Assembly (NCBI GenBank): GCA_017504605.1
Contig: JAFVQW010000049.1
Span: forward strand, 1 to 44,533
Length of the DNA stretch: 44,533 nucleotides
DNA from: Clostridia bacterium
GTDB lineage: Bacteria > Bacillota > Clostridia > Oscillospirales > CAG-272
Direction: 5' to 3'
Each line of letters begins with the position of its first letter. Within the stretch, counting starts at the first letter, position 1. The notes beneath the pieces are model-generated. The model was given only the letters and a program-made list of their open reading frames with translations, had not been told where the DNA came from and ran no database searches. This document shows positions 16,053 through 23,624 of this stretch, one piece after another. The translations under genes were made by a program, and so were the position numbers.

Positions 16053-16429
16053 GCGTATGGGTGAGGTTCTTAGCGGAAAATTTGTAGCTTTACAAAAGTG
16101 CAAGCATCGCATTTGACCGGTCAAATGCAAATATGAGCTAAGCCCAAACCCTTATAACGACAGAAAGAGATAACAAATCGGTTAGTAGCCGAAATGTTAT
16201 CTCTTTTTCTGTTAGTGAAGTTTTTGCTAACGCAAAAGTGAAGTTGCTATGCAGTGAAGTTTGTGCTACGCACAAGTGAAGTTAAGTTTGCCCTTAACTT
16301 CGCCGTTAGGCGAAACTTCACTCACGAAGTGAACTTCACTATCGAAGATAACTTCACTTGCCGGGAGGGCAAACTTAGTTATGCGTGTTCTCCGTTAAGG
16401 ATAACACGCATACTCATCTCTGTTTTTTT
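16037..16429. repeat. MITE-like multi-hairpin element with 17-bp terminal inverted repeats
   Basis: The ends 16037-16053 and 16413-16429 are perfect 17-bp inverted repeats (AAAAAAACAGAGATGAG and its complement). Inside are four arms. First, 16059-16155 holds a TTTGTA/TACAAA hairpin and the 20-bp palindrome at 16109-16128. Second, 16160-16214 is a long stem (ACAGAAAGAGATAACA with its near complement). Third, 16215-16357 is an array of four GTGAAGTT and three AACTTCAC. Fourth, 16380-16412 is a TATGCGTGTT/AACACGCATA hairpin. The spacers between the GTGAAGTT units are themselves tiny hairpins (TTTGCTAACGCAAA, TGTGCTACGCACA). No coding frame is evident. It fills the whole gap between convergent trmO and pgsA and could terminate both. 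Confidence 0.75.
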
Positions 16430-16430
16430 G

Positions 16431-17021
16431 TTACTTCGTCGTATCGATGTGCGGCATATACGCCTTCAGGTAGTCATATCCCGAGAAGAGCGTAGTAAAT
16501 ACCATAACCGCCATACATACATAGGAAAGAATGTGATTGTCCGAGAAGAAAGGAATGATAGGCTCGATGATGATTATAACCGTGCCGACCATCTGCGATA
16601 CGGTCTTCATTTTACCGAGCATGCTCGCCGCAACGACGATACCGCTCTTGCCCGCAACGACAAGGCGAATGCTCGTAACCGCAAGCTCACGGAAAAGGAT
16701 AACAAGCACGACCCAGACGAACACGAGTGCGAGGGTGCGCTCTCTGTCGAGGAGCATACGGACGAGTATGGCAATCATAGAGCCGATAACCATAAACTTG
16801 TCTGCGAGGGGGTCGATAAACTTACCGAAGTCGGTAACGAGGTTGTATTTTCTCGCAATCTTGCCGTCGAGCATATCGGTAAGACCCGTGATTATGTATA
16901 TAAGCGCGGGAATAATACAGCCCCATACTCCCGCGCCGCGCATAAAGAGTATCGAGAGAACGAAGGCGGGCACAAGTGCCACGCGGATAAGCGAGAGGGT
17001 GTTCGGAATATTAAGCTTCAT
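16431..17021 (-). CDS. pgsA: CDP-diacylglycerol-glycerol-3-phosphate 3-phosphatidyltransferase
   Basis: Makes phosphatidylglycerol phosphate at the membrane from CDP-diacylglycerol and glycerol-3-phosphate. 196 aa, several membrane helices. The CDP-alcohol phosphotransferase motif is complete (DMLDGKIARKYNLVTDFGKF followed by IDPLADK). AAAGGAA precedes the ATG by about 12 bases. Last gene of the DUF5685-dnaJ-membrane protein-rimO-pgsA run; rimO followed by pgsA is a common order in clostridia (family knowledge). It ends at the right arm of the hairpin element. Confidence 0.94.
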   Translation of the reverse strand: MKLNIPNTLSLIRVALVPAFVLSILFMRGAGVWGCIIPALIYIITGLTDMLDGKIARKYNLVTDFGKFIDPLADKFMVIGSMIAILVRMLLDRERTLALVFVWVVLVILFRELAVTSIRLVVAGKSGIVVAASMLGKMKTVSQMVGTVIIIIEPIIPFFSDNHILSYVCMAVMVFTTLFSGYDYLKAYMPHIDTTK

Positions 17022-17040
17022 TTTTTAAAAATTCCTTTCT

Positions 17041-18363
17041 TTATTGTGCTGTGCCGATAAGGTCAAAGTCGAGTGCCTCGTCAATACGGACGGTAACGAA
17101 CTCGCCAGGCGGGCAAGGCGTATCGCTGCGGAAGAAAATCTTGCCGTCGACGTCGGGTGCATCAGCGGCGCTTCTTCCGTAGTATATCTCCGCGACAGTG
17201 TCGAAGCCGTCGACAAGCACGGTAAGCTCAGAGCCTATTTTCTCGCGGCTCTTCTCCTCGGCTACGGTAAGCTGGGTCTGCATAAGTATATCGTATCTGT
17301 CCTGCTTCACCTGCCCGTCAATTTGGTCAGCCATATCGTACGCGGGGGTATCCTCCTCGGGCGAGAAGGTGAAGGCGCCGAAGCGGTCGAAGCGCGCCTC
17401 CTTGATAAACTCGCAAAGCTCGGCGAAGTCCTCCTCGGTCTCACCGGGGAAGCCGACCATAGCCGTCGTGCGAAGAGTTATTCCCTGCACCTCGCGCCGA
17501 AGCTTATTCACCGTCTCGCGTATCAGGGCGCCGTCGCCGTGACGGTTCATACGCGAAAGAACGCTGTCGGAAATGTGCTGAATCGGAATATCCATATATT
17601 TAACGAGGCGCGGATTGTCGCGAAGCTCGTCTATAAGCTCATTGGTTATCTTATCGGGATAGCAGTAAAGAAGGCGTATCCAGGGAATATCGGTCGCCGC
17701 GCATATTTCTCTGACGAGCTCGGCAAGAGCATATTTTCCGTATATATCAAGGCCGTAGCGTGTCGTATCCTGCGCTATAAGATTGATTTCACGAACGCCC
17801 TCGCGCTCGAGCTCTCTTGCCTCGTTTACTATATCCTCGATTTTCCTCGAGCGGAATTTACCGCGGATTAGGGGGATTGCACAGTAGCTGCATCTGTTGT
17901 CACAGCCCTCGGCAATCTTAAGATAGGCGGTGTGGGGGGCGGTCGTGAGCACTCTGCCGCCGCCGAGGGGCGAGGTGTTCTTATCACGGAAGGAGGAATA
18001 CCTCTCACCGGCCATAACAGCACGGCAGGCGTCGGCTATATCCGCGAGGCTACCCACGCCGAGCACGCCGTCGAGCTCGGGAAGCTCATCTAAGATTTCT
18101 TCGCGGTAGCGCTCGGCAAGACAGCCCGTCGCGATTATGTGACGGCACTTACCGCATTTTTTAAGCTCGGCCGCATCGAGTATATTTTCGATAGCCTCAC
18201 CCTTGGCACTCTCGATAAAGCCGCAGGTGTTGATTACTATAATCTCGGCCTCCTCGGGCTCGGGCGTGATTTCAAAGCCCTCTCGGACGAGGTTGTAAAG
18301 CATTACCTCGGTGTCAACCAGGTTCTTAGAGCAGCCGAGGGAGATAAAGGAAACCTTTGTCAT
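17041..18363 (-). CDS. rimO: Ribosomal protein uS12 methylthiotransferase RimO
   Basis: Radical-SAM enzyme that adds a methylthio group to an aspartate of ribosomal protein S12. 440 aa. It has the N-terminal MTTase domain with its cluster cysteines (SLGCSKNLVDTE, NTCGFIESAK, ATGCLAERY), the radical-SAM motif CDNRCSYCAIPLIRGKFRSR and a C-terminal TRAM domain. The IPLIRGKFRSR extension points to RimO rather than MiaB. GGAGG lies 5 bases before the ATG. It is 21 bases from the preceding membrane-protein gene and 19 bases from pgsA, so it is cotranscribed. Confidence 0.96.
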   Translation of the reverse strand: MTKVSFISLGCSKNLVDTEVMLYNLVREGFEITPEPEEAEIIVINTCGFIESAKGEAIENILDAAELKKCGKCRHIIATGCLAERYREEILDELPELDGVLGVGSLADIADACRAVMAGERYSSFRDKNTSPLGGGRVLTTAPHTAYLKIAEGCDNRCSYCAIPLIRGKFRSRKIEDIVNEARELEREGVREINLIAQDTTRYGLDIYGKYALAELVREICAATDIPWIRLLYCYPDKITNELIDELRDNPRLVKYMDIPIQHISDSVLSRMNRHGDGALIRETVNKLRREVQGITLRTTAMVGFPGETEEDFAELCEFIKEARFDRFGAFTFSPEEDTPAYDMADQIDGQVKQDRYDILMQTQLTVAEEKSREKIGSELTVLVDGFDTVAEIYYGRSAADAPDVDGKIFFRSDTPCPPGEFVTVRIDEALDFDLIGTAQ

Positions 18364-18384
18364 TAGTCCTCCAACATAGGTGGG

Positions 18385-18924
18385 TCATTTAAGTATATGC
18401 TTGATTTTTCCGCGCAATCTTTCAAGATAGAAGCGCACCATTACGTTTATAAACAGGTCGTAGAGTAAAAAGGCCAAAACCGCAAGGACGGCAAAGACGG
18501 CAATCACGGCCCCCATAGGTAAGCCGAAGAAATCCCCCTCGAAAAAGGGTATGCCGAGGATAAGCTCCGAGCCGAGCATAACGACACCAAAGGTAATTGC
18601 CGCATACACCGCCTTCAAAATAATCCAAAGCGGGCGCGGTGTCCTCTCAATATAGCCCTTGATTACGGGATAAATCCCGAAAATCACTAAATACTCAAGC
18701 CAAAGCAGGCTGCCGGGGTATATAAGCGCCGTGGCGAGCGAGGTCGCGAGCCACACGAGCCAGGTGTAAGGCGAGCCGAGCTCGATGTATATAAACACCA
18801 TAAGAAGCGAGGCAAAGGCCACGGCGGAGAGGTCAAGCACCTCGAGCGCCGCACCGATAAGCATAAAAACCGTGCCGAGCGCGACTGTAAGCGCACTCAC
18901 GGTCAGCCGTTTCGTAGCCTTCAT
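18385..18924 (-). CDS. Small polytopic membrane protein, function unknown
   Basis: 179 aa with about five or six hydrophobic helices and a basic C-terminal tail (RFYLERLRGKIKHILK). The start MKATKRLTVSALTVALGTVF and overall pattern resemble the S components of ECF vitamin transporters and related small membrane proteins, but no specific family is certain. The ATG is 3 bases after the dnaJ-like stop, with no strong ribosome site, so translation is probably coupled. Same operon as rimO and pgsA. Confidence 0.75.
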   Translation of the reverse strand: MKATKRLTVSALTVALGTVFMLIGAALEVLDLSAVAFASLLMVFIYIELGSPYTWLVWLATSLATALIYPGSLLWLEYLVIFGIYPVIKGYIERTPRPLWIILKAVYAAITFGVVMLGSELILGIPFFEGDFFGLPMGAVIAVFAVLAVLAFLLYDLFINVMVRFYLERLRGKIKHILK

Positions 18925-18927
18925 ATT

Positions 18928-19548
18928 TTATATACAGCGGATAAGGTCGCCGCCGAGGCACTCGCAAAGACAGTCAAGACAGATGAGATTGGTGCAGCAG
19001 TCGCAGGCATCGTCGGCCGAGGAGCGGCGGTGTGCGTGGCTCTCGCCGTAGTACGCACTGCCGTACATACCGCCCTGAGTATTGAACATCTCCTTCGCAC
19101 GCTGATACTCCATATTCGAGGGGTCCATGCTACAGGCGAGCTCGAGCTCGCGCATAGCGTCGTTTACCCTGCCCCTCTGCATAAGGCACATAGCGGTAAG
19201 GAAATGCCAATCGGCAGTCCTGTCGTACTCCGAGACCGAGGCGAGAAGCGCCTCTGCCTCACGGTACCTGCGGGCATTGATTTTCTGTCTTATTTCAACG
19301 TAAATTCCGCTCGCCGAGCCCGAGTAGGAGCCCGAGGAGCCCTTCGAGGATGCCGAGGCGCGCATACGCTGAATTTCATCGTATGCGGCGTTAATCTCCT
19401 GCATCTTTTCCTTGGCAAGCTCCTTCAGGGGATTATCGTCGTCGTAATTATCGGGGTGGTACTTGCGCGCCATATTTCTGTAGGCCGCCTTAACCTCCTC
19501 GTCGGTAGCATCGGAATATATACCGAGTATAGAATACGGGTCGTTCAT
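18928..19548 (-). CDS. DnaJ-domain protein with cysteine-rich tail
   Basis: 206 aa. The N-terminal J domain (about residues 3-70) has the HPD triad in ARKYHPDNYDDD, so it should stimulate an Hsp70 ATPase. A serine/glycine linker and a TPR-like helical part (about 85-155) follow. The tail is cysteine-rich (DACDCCTNLICLDCLCECL), which suggests metal binding or membrane association. It lacks the zinc and C-terminal domains of true DnaJ and is therefore a specialised co-chaperone. Its ATG overlaps the stop of the DUF5685 gene by one base (TAATG); the two are commonly paired (family knowledge). Confidence 0.88.
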   Translation of the reverse strand: MNDPYSILGIYSDATDEEVKAAYRNMARKYHPDNYDDDNPLKELAKEKMQEINAAYDEIQRMRASASSKGSSGSYSGSASGIYVEIRQKINARRYREAEALLASVSEYDRTADWHFLTAMCLMQRGRVNDAMRELELACSMDPSNMEYQRAKEMFNTQGGMYGSAYYGESHAHRRSSADDACDCCTNLICLDCLCECLGGDLIRCI

Positions 19549-20417
19549 TATTTGCCCTCCTCTGCCGATGTCGGCTCGTTTAAAAACTCTATTCTTTTCG
19601 TAAGTCCGAGATAAATAATATTTTCCACAATTCTTCTCGCGGTATGCTTATTCCCGAAGGAAATAAGGTTTACCGCACCCTCGAGCCTCTTACACTCGAG
19701 TAGGAGCGCCGTCCTGATGCTCTCGCGGTTCTCGCGGGTGAGCGGCGCTCGGGAATACATAACGGCGTAGGGGTTGTACCTTCCTGCCTTAATATCCTCG
19801 TCGTAGTCCTCCGCGGCATCGGCCGCGTAAATAAACTTACCGAGGTGATAGCCGACACGGTGACACACGAGGCGCGCCTCGCCCTCGAGCCCTCCCGCAA
19901 AAACCTCGCCGAGAAGCTCGCCGAAAAGCTCGGCCGGCTCGTCAACGCTCGCACAGCCCTCCCTCTCAAGACGGGAAATCTCGGAAAGCCTATCTCTGAC
20001 GACCGCATCAAGCGCCGTAAAATCGGCGAGCCGCCTCGCACGGCGGGCGACGGGGCGCGACAGGCGGACGAGAATTCGTCTCGAGAGCCCCTCGTCGTCA
20101 AGGTCGTCAACGGTCTTATAATATGCCAAAATGGCAAAGGCGCGGGCGGTATACTCTATCGCGGAGTTGTCAGAGAGCATACACCTCTTCTTCGCGGGGT
20201 GCGCCATACATCTTCTCATTTTTGACGAGAGCTCGCCGTCGTCTATATACGCCATACGGACAAGCGCCAAAAAAACGCTGTCGTAGGTCAGGTATGCGTT
20301 TGAGAAAAAGCCTGTATGCTTCTTCATAGAGCGGCAGATGCCGCAATAGGTCGCCCGATAAAACTCGTTCTCCTTAACGAGAAGCTCGGGGACCACGGGC
20401 TTTACGTATCCAAACAT
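19548..20417 (-). CDS. DUF5685 family protein
   Basis: 289 aa from the ATG at 20417, chosen because GGAG lies 5 bases upstream; an in-frame GTG at 20423 overlaps that site. It starts MFGYVKPVVPELLVKENEFY, then RATYCGICRSMKKHTG, the conserved cysteine motif of DUF5685, with a further pair of cysteines (RCMAHPAKKRCML). Mostly helical and soluble; function unknown. The cysteines and the acidic YAADAAEDYDEDI stretch could bind metal (inference). First gene of the five-gene operon ending in pgsA. A TATACT -10-like box lies at 20449-20454 on the minus strand without a clear -35. Confidence 0.88.
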   Translation of the reverse strand: MFGYVKPVVPELLVKENEFYRATYCGICRSMKKHTGFFSNAYLTYDSVFLALVRMAYIDDGELSSKMRRCMAHPAKKRCMLSDNSAIEYTARAFAILAYYKTVDDLDDEGLSRRILVRLSRPVARRARRLADFTALDAVVRDRLSEISRLEREGCASVDEPAELFGELLGEVFAGGLEGEARLVCHRVGYHLGKFIYAADAAEDYDEDIKAGRYNPYAVMYSRAPLTRENRESIRTALLLECKRLEGAVNLISFGNKHTARRIVENIIYLGLTKRIEFLNEPTSAEEGK

Positions 20418-20518
20418 ATACACTCCGGGAAAAATATTTTATACATTAAGTATACCATACTTTCCACGTCTTTTGTTAACAATCAAAAAATTTTTTATTA
20501 TTTTTTTAAAAATGGCAA

Positions 20519-20545
20519 TCCGCCGATGCGCGAGGCATCGGCGGA
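20519..20545. terminator. Hairpin after tex
   Basis: An 11-bp perfect stem (TCCGCCGATGC / GCATCGGCGGA) with a 5-base loop, 6 bases past the tex stop; a T-run follows after a few bases on the minus strand. Confidence 0.75.
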
Positions 20546-20550
20546 ATTTT

Positions 20551-22743
20551 TTACTTATTGGAAAGCCCCTTACGGGTAAGAGAAATTCTGTGCTTCTCTA
20601 CGTTTACGTCCTTGATAATAACCTCGATTACGTCGCCCGTGGCGAAGAGGTCGGACGGGCGCTTAACAAACCTATCCGACATCTCGGAGATGTGGAGAAG
20701 TCCGTCGTGGTGCACGCCGATATCGACGAAGCAGCCGAAGTCAACGACGTTTCTTACGGTGCCCTTAAGCTGCATACCCGGCTTAAGGTCGGATATGTCG
20801 AGAACGTCGGTGGAGAGAATGGGGGCGGGTGCATCGTCGCGAATATCTCTGCCGGGCTTCATAAGCTCGTTTATAATATCCTCAAGGGTGGGCTCGCCGC
20901 AGCCGAGCTCCCCTGCAAGCTTCGCAATACCGTACTGCTCCGCTTTAAAGCGAAGGAGCGGCAGAGAGCCCGCGCGCACGTCCTCGGTAGAATAGCCGAA
21001 GCGGCGAAGCAGGTCCTCGGCAATAGCGTAGGACTCGGGGTGCACGCCCGTGGTATCAAGGACGTCGGCAGAGCCGGGTATACGAAGGAAGCCCGCGCAC
21101 TGAGTAAACGCCTTCTCACCGATTTTCGGCACCTTGAGAAGCTGACGGCGCGACTTGAACTCGCCGTTCTCCTCTCTGTACTTGACTATATTCTTTGCGG
21201 CGGTGGCATTGATGCCCGACACGTAGGAAAGAAGCGAGTAGGACGCGGTGTTAACGTCAACGCCGACACCGTTTACGCAGTCCTCGACAACACCGCCGAG
21301 AGCCTCGGTAAGCCTGTTCTGCTTCATATCGTGCTGATACTGACCTACGCCGATTGCCTTAGGCTCGATTTTTACAAGCTCGGCAAGGGGGTCCTGAAGT
21401 CGTCTTGCAATAGATACGGCACTCCTCTGCATTACGTCGAAGTCGGGGAACTCCTCGGCCGCGAGCTTGGACGCCGAGTAAACCGAGGCACCGGCCTCGG
21501 ATACTATCGTGTACTTAACGCCCTTCGGGCAAAGCGGGTCGCGAAGAACCCTCTCTGCAATAAACTTCTCGCTCTCGCGAGAGGCGGTGCCGTTTCCGAT
21601 AGAAACGACGTCAACCGCGTGGCGCTTGATAAGGCGGAGAACGACGTCGCGGGACTTGTCGAGGTCTGCCTCGTTATCCCTTCCCTTGGTTCTGAAGGGG
21701 TATATAACCGCGGTGTCGAGCACCTTACCCGTCTTGTCAACGACGGCAAGCTTACAGCCGTGACCGTAGCCGGGGTCGTAGCCGAGCACCGTCTTACCCT
21801 TAAGCGGGGAGACGAGAAGAAGATTGCGTAAATTCTCGGCAAAAACCTTAAGCGCGCCCTCGCAGGCATCGTCAAGGAGCGCCGTTCTTACCTCGCGCTC
21901 GATTGCGGGGAAAAGAAGTCTGTCGTATGCATCGGTAAGGGTAGCCATAATATAAGGAAGTGCGGGAGAATTCTTGTTCGTCACAACGCGAGAGACGAGC
22001 TGTGCAATTCCGTCCTCCTCGGGGAGCGTAACCGCAACCTTGAGGAAGTCCTCCTTCTCGCCCCTGTTCACGGCGAGAACTCTGTGCCCCTTGAGCTTCT
22101 TGATAGGCTCGGAGAAGTCGTAATAGGTCTCGTAAACCGAGGGCTCCTCCTTCGCCGCCTTAGCGGTAAGCGAGCCGTTCGCAACGGTGAACTCACGAAG
22201 AAGCTTCCTTATCTCGGCATCGTTCGAGACGTCCTCGGCGATGATGTCGGATGCTCCCGCAAGAGCCGCCTTGGCATCGGGCACCTCCTTGCCCTCCTCC
22301 TCGGAGATAAACTCGAGCGCCTTATCGTCAATAGACACCTCGTATACGTCGCGCTGCTCCATTATATACTGTGCAAGAGGCTCGAGCCCCTTTGCTCTCG
22401 CGATAGAGGCGCGGGTGGTGCGCTTCGGCTTATAGGGACGGTAGATGTCCTCGAGCTCAACGAGCGTCTTAGCATTGTTAAGAGCGAAGGTAATCTCGGG
22501 AGTAAGCTTTCCCTGCTCCTCGATTATACCCGAAATCTGAATACGGCGCTCCTCAAAATTGCGAAGATACTGAAGGCGGTCGTTAAGGTCACGCAGGGTG
22601 GTGTCGTCAAGACTGCCCGTAACCTCCTTACGGTATCTCGAGATGAAGGGTATCGTATTGCCCTCGTCGATAAGTGCGACGGTAGCCTCTACCTGCTCCT
22701 CCTTAATTCCGAATTCCTGTGCTAATGTCTTTAAGATGTCCAT
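20551..22743 (-). CDS. tex: Tex-like RNA-binding protein (transcription accessory protein)
   Basis: 730 aa, full length. It has the N-terminal helical Tex domain (TIPFISRYRKEVTGSLDD is a hallmark), the YqgF/RNase H-like domain (LGYDPGYGHGCKLAVVDKTG), helix-hairpin-helix motifs (ALGGVVEDCVNGVGVDVNTA and the KVPKIGEKAFTQCAGFLRI region) and a C-terminal S1 domain (LKGTVRNVVDFGCFVDIGV). It binds nucleic acids and affects transcription and ribosome rescue in other bacteria. The ATG follows AAGGAGAAATAA. It starts 28 bases after rsuA and is probably cotranscribed with it. Confidence 0.96.
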   Translation of the reverse strand: MDILKTLAQEFGIKEEQVEATVALIDEGNTIPFISRYRKEVTGSLDDTTLRDLNDRLQYLRNFEERRIQISGIIEEQGKLTPEITFALNNAKTLVELEDIYRPYKPKRTTRASIARAKGLEPLAQYIMEQRDVYEVSIDDKALEFISEEEGKEVPDAKAALAGASDIIAEDVSNDAEIRKLLREFTVANGSLTAKAAKEEPSVYETYYDFSEPIKKLKGHRVLAVNRGEKEDFLKVAVTLPEEDGIAQLVSRVVTNKNSPALPYIMATLTDAYDRLLFPAIEREVRTALLDDACEGALKVFAENLRNLLLVSPLKGKTVLGYDPGYGHGCKLAVVDKTGKVLDTAVIYPFRTKGRDNEADLDKSRDVVLRLIKRHAVDVVSIGNGTASRESEKFIAERVLRDPLCPKGVKYTIVSEAGASVYSASKLAAEEFPDFDVMQRSAVSIARRLQDPLAELVKIEPKAIGVGQYQHDMKQNRLTEALGGVVEDCVNGVGVDVNTASYSLLSYVSGINATAAKNIVKYREENGEFKSRRQLLKVPKIGEKAFTQCAGFLRIPGSADVLDTTGVHPESYAIAEDLLRRFGYSTEDVRAGSLPLLRFKAEQYGIAKLAGELGCGEPTLEDIINELMKPGRDIRDDAPAPILSTDVLDISDLKPGMQLKGTVRNVVDFGCFVDIGVHHDGLLHISEMSDRFVKRPSDLFATGDVIEVIIKDVNVEKHRISLTRKGLSNK

Positions 22744-22771
22744 TTATTTCTCCTTACTGCTATGCAGTTGT

Positions 22772-23500
22772 TTACTTGTCAGTTGCTTTTGGCGGGACGA
22801 GGCGTGTCAGGCTCTCGCGCTCGGCATCGGTCAGATAGCGCCACTCTCCGCGCCCGAGTGCCCCGTCGAGCGAAATGCCCGCAAAGGTAATTCTCTCAAG
22901 ACGCGTAACGCGGTTGCCCGTGGCGGCGACCATTCTCTTTATCTGGTGATATTTACCCTCGGTAAGAGCGATTACGCCCCCGAGCCTGTCGGGGTCGGCA
23001 GAAAGCTCGGCACTCTTACACTCATAGCCGTCGGCAAGGGTAATGCCTTTTAAGAAAAGCTCCTCGACCCCGTCTCTCAGCGGCTCGGCCGCCTCGAAGC
23101 GGTATTCCTTCCTCACGTGCCGCTTAGGTGACAGAAGCGAGTGAGCAAGCCAGCCGTCGTTGGTGAGTATCATAAGCCCGACGGTGTCCTTGTCAAGCCT
23201 TCCGACGGGGAAAAGCTCGCGCCGACGGAGCTGCTCGGGAAGAAGCTCTGTTACGACGGGAAGACTGCCGTCCTCGGTCGCGCTGATATATCCCTCGGGC
23301 TTATTCAGCATAATATAGACGAATTTCTCGTATTCGACCGCGGCACCGCGAAAGACCACGCTGCTTTTCTTCGGGTCTATATGCACCGACGCGTCGCGCA
23401 CCGCCACGCCGTCAACGAGGAGCTGTCCCCGCTTCGCCGCCTCGGCACACTCGCGCCTCGAGGCAAGGCCCAAATCCGATATGAATTTATCAATTCTCAT
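22772..23500 (-). CDS. rsuA: 16S rRNA pseudouridine synthase, RsuA/RluB family
   Basis: 242 aa. It has the N-terminal S4 RNA-binding domain (MRIDKFISDLGLASRRECAE) followed by the catalytic domain with the active-site aspartate in GRLDKDTVGLMILTNDG and the EGKYHQIKRM motif. The RsuA versus RluB choice rests on overall length and the LNKPEGYISATED segment, so the symbol is the best guess. GGGAGGGCC precedes the ATG. First gene of an rsuA-tex pair with its own promoter. Confidence 0.9.
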   Translation of the reverse strand: MRIDKFISDLGLASRRECAEAAKRGQLLVDGVAVRDASVHIDPKKSSVVFRGAAVEYEKFVYIMLNKPEGYISATEDGSLPVVTELLPEQLRRRELFPVGRLDKDTVGLMILTNDGWLAHSLLSPKRHVRKEYRFEAAEPLRDGVEELFLKGITLADGYECKSAELSADPDRLGGVIALTEGKYHQIKRMVAATGNRVTRLERITFAGISLDGALGRGEWRYLTDAERESLTRLVPPKATDK

Positions 23501-23528
23501 AAGGCCCTCCCTTTTTTCACGCCTTTAT

Positions 23529-23557
23529 ATTTTAGCACATCGAGCGGCTTTTGTAAA
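23529..23557 (-). promoter_or_regulatory. Sigma-A promoter of rsuA-tex
   Basis: Minus-strand TTTACA (23557-23552) and TAAAAT (23534-23529), 17-base spacer, with TGTGC before the -10 box, like the typA promoter. Confidence 0.7.
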
Positions 23558-23589
23558 GGCATTTCTAAATATTTTTAATAAAAATAGTA

Positions 23590-23617
23590 GCACCGCCGAG
23601 AAGAGCCTCGGCGGTGC
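23590..23617. terminator. Terminator after the ABC exporter pair
   Basis: An 11-bp perfect stem (GCACCGCCGAG / CTCGGCGGTGC) with a 6-base loop, 7 bases past the stop at 23625, followed on the minus strand by TACTATTTTTATT. Confidence 0.85.
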
Positions 23618-23624
23618 CTCTATC

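Noticed and set aside
16037-16429. Candidate CRISPR array (repeated GTGAAGTT with variable spacers)
   Set aside because: Units are only 8 bases, spacers are 8-15 bases and self-complementary, and units also occur inverted; no cas genes nearby.
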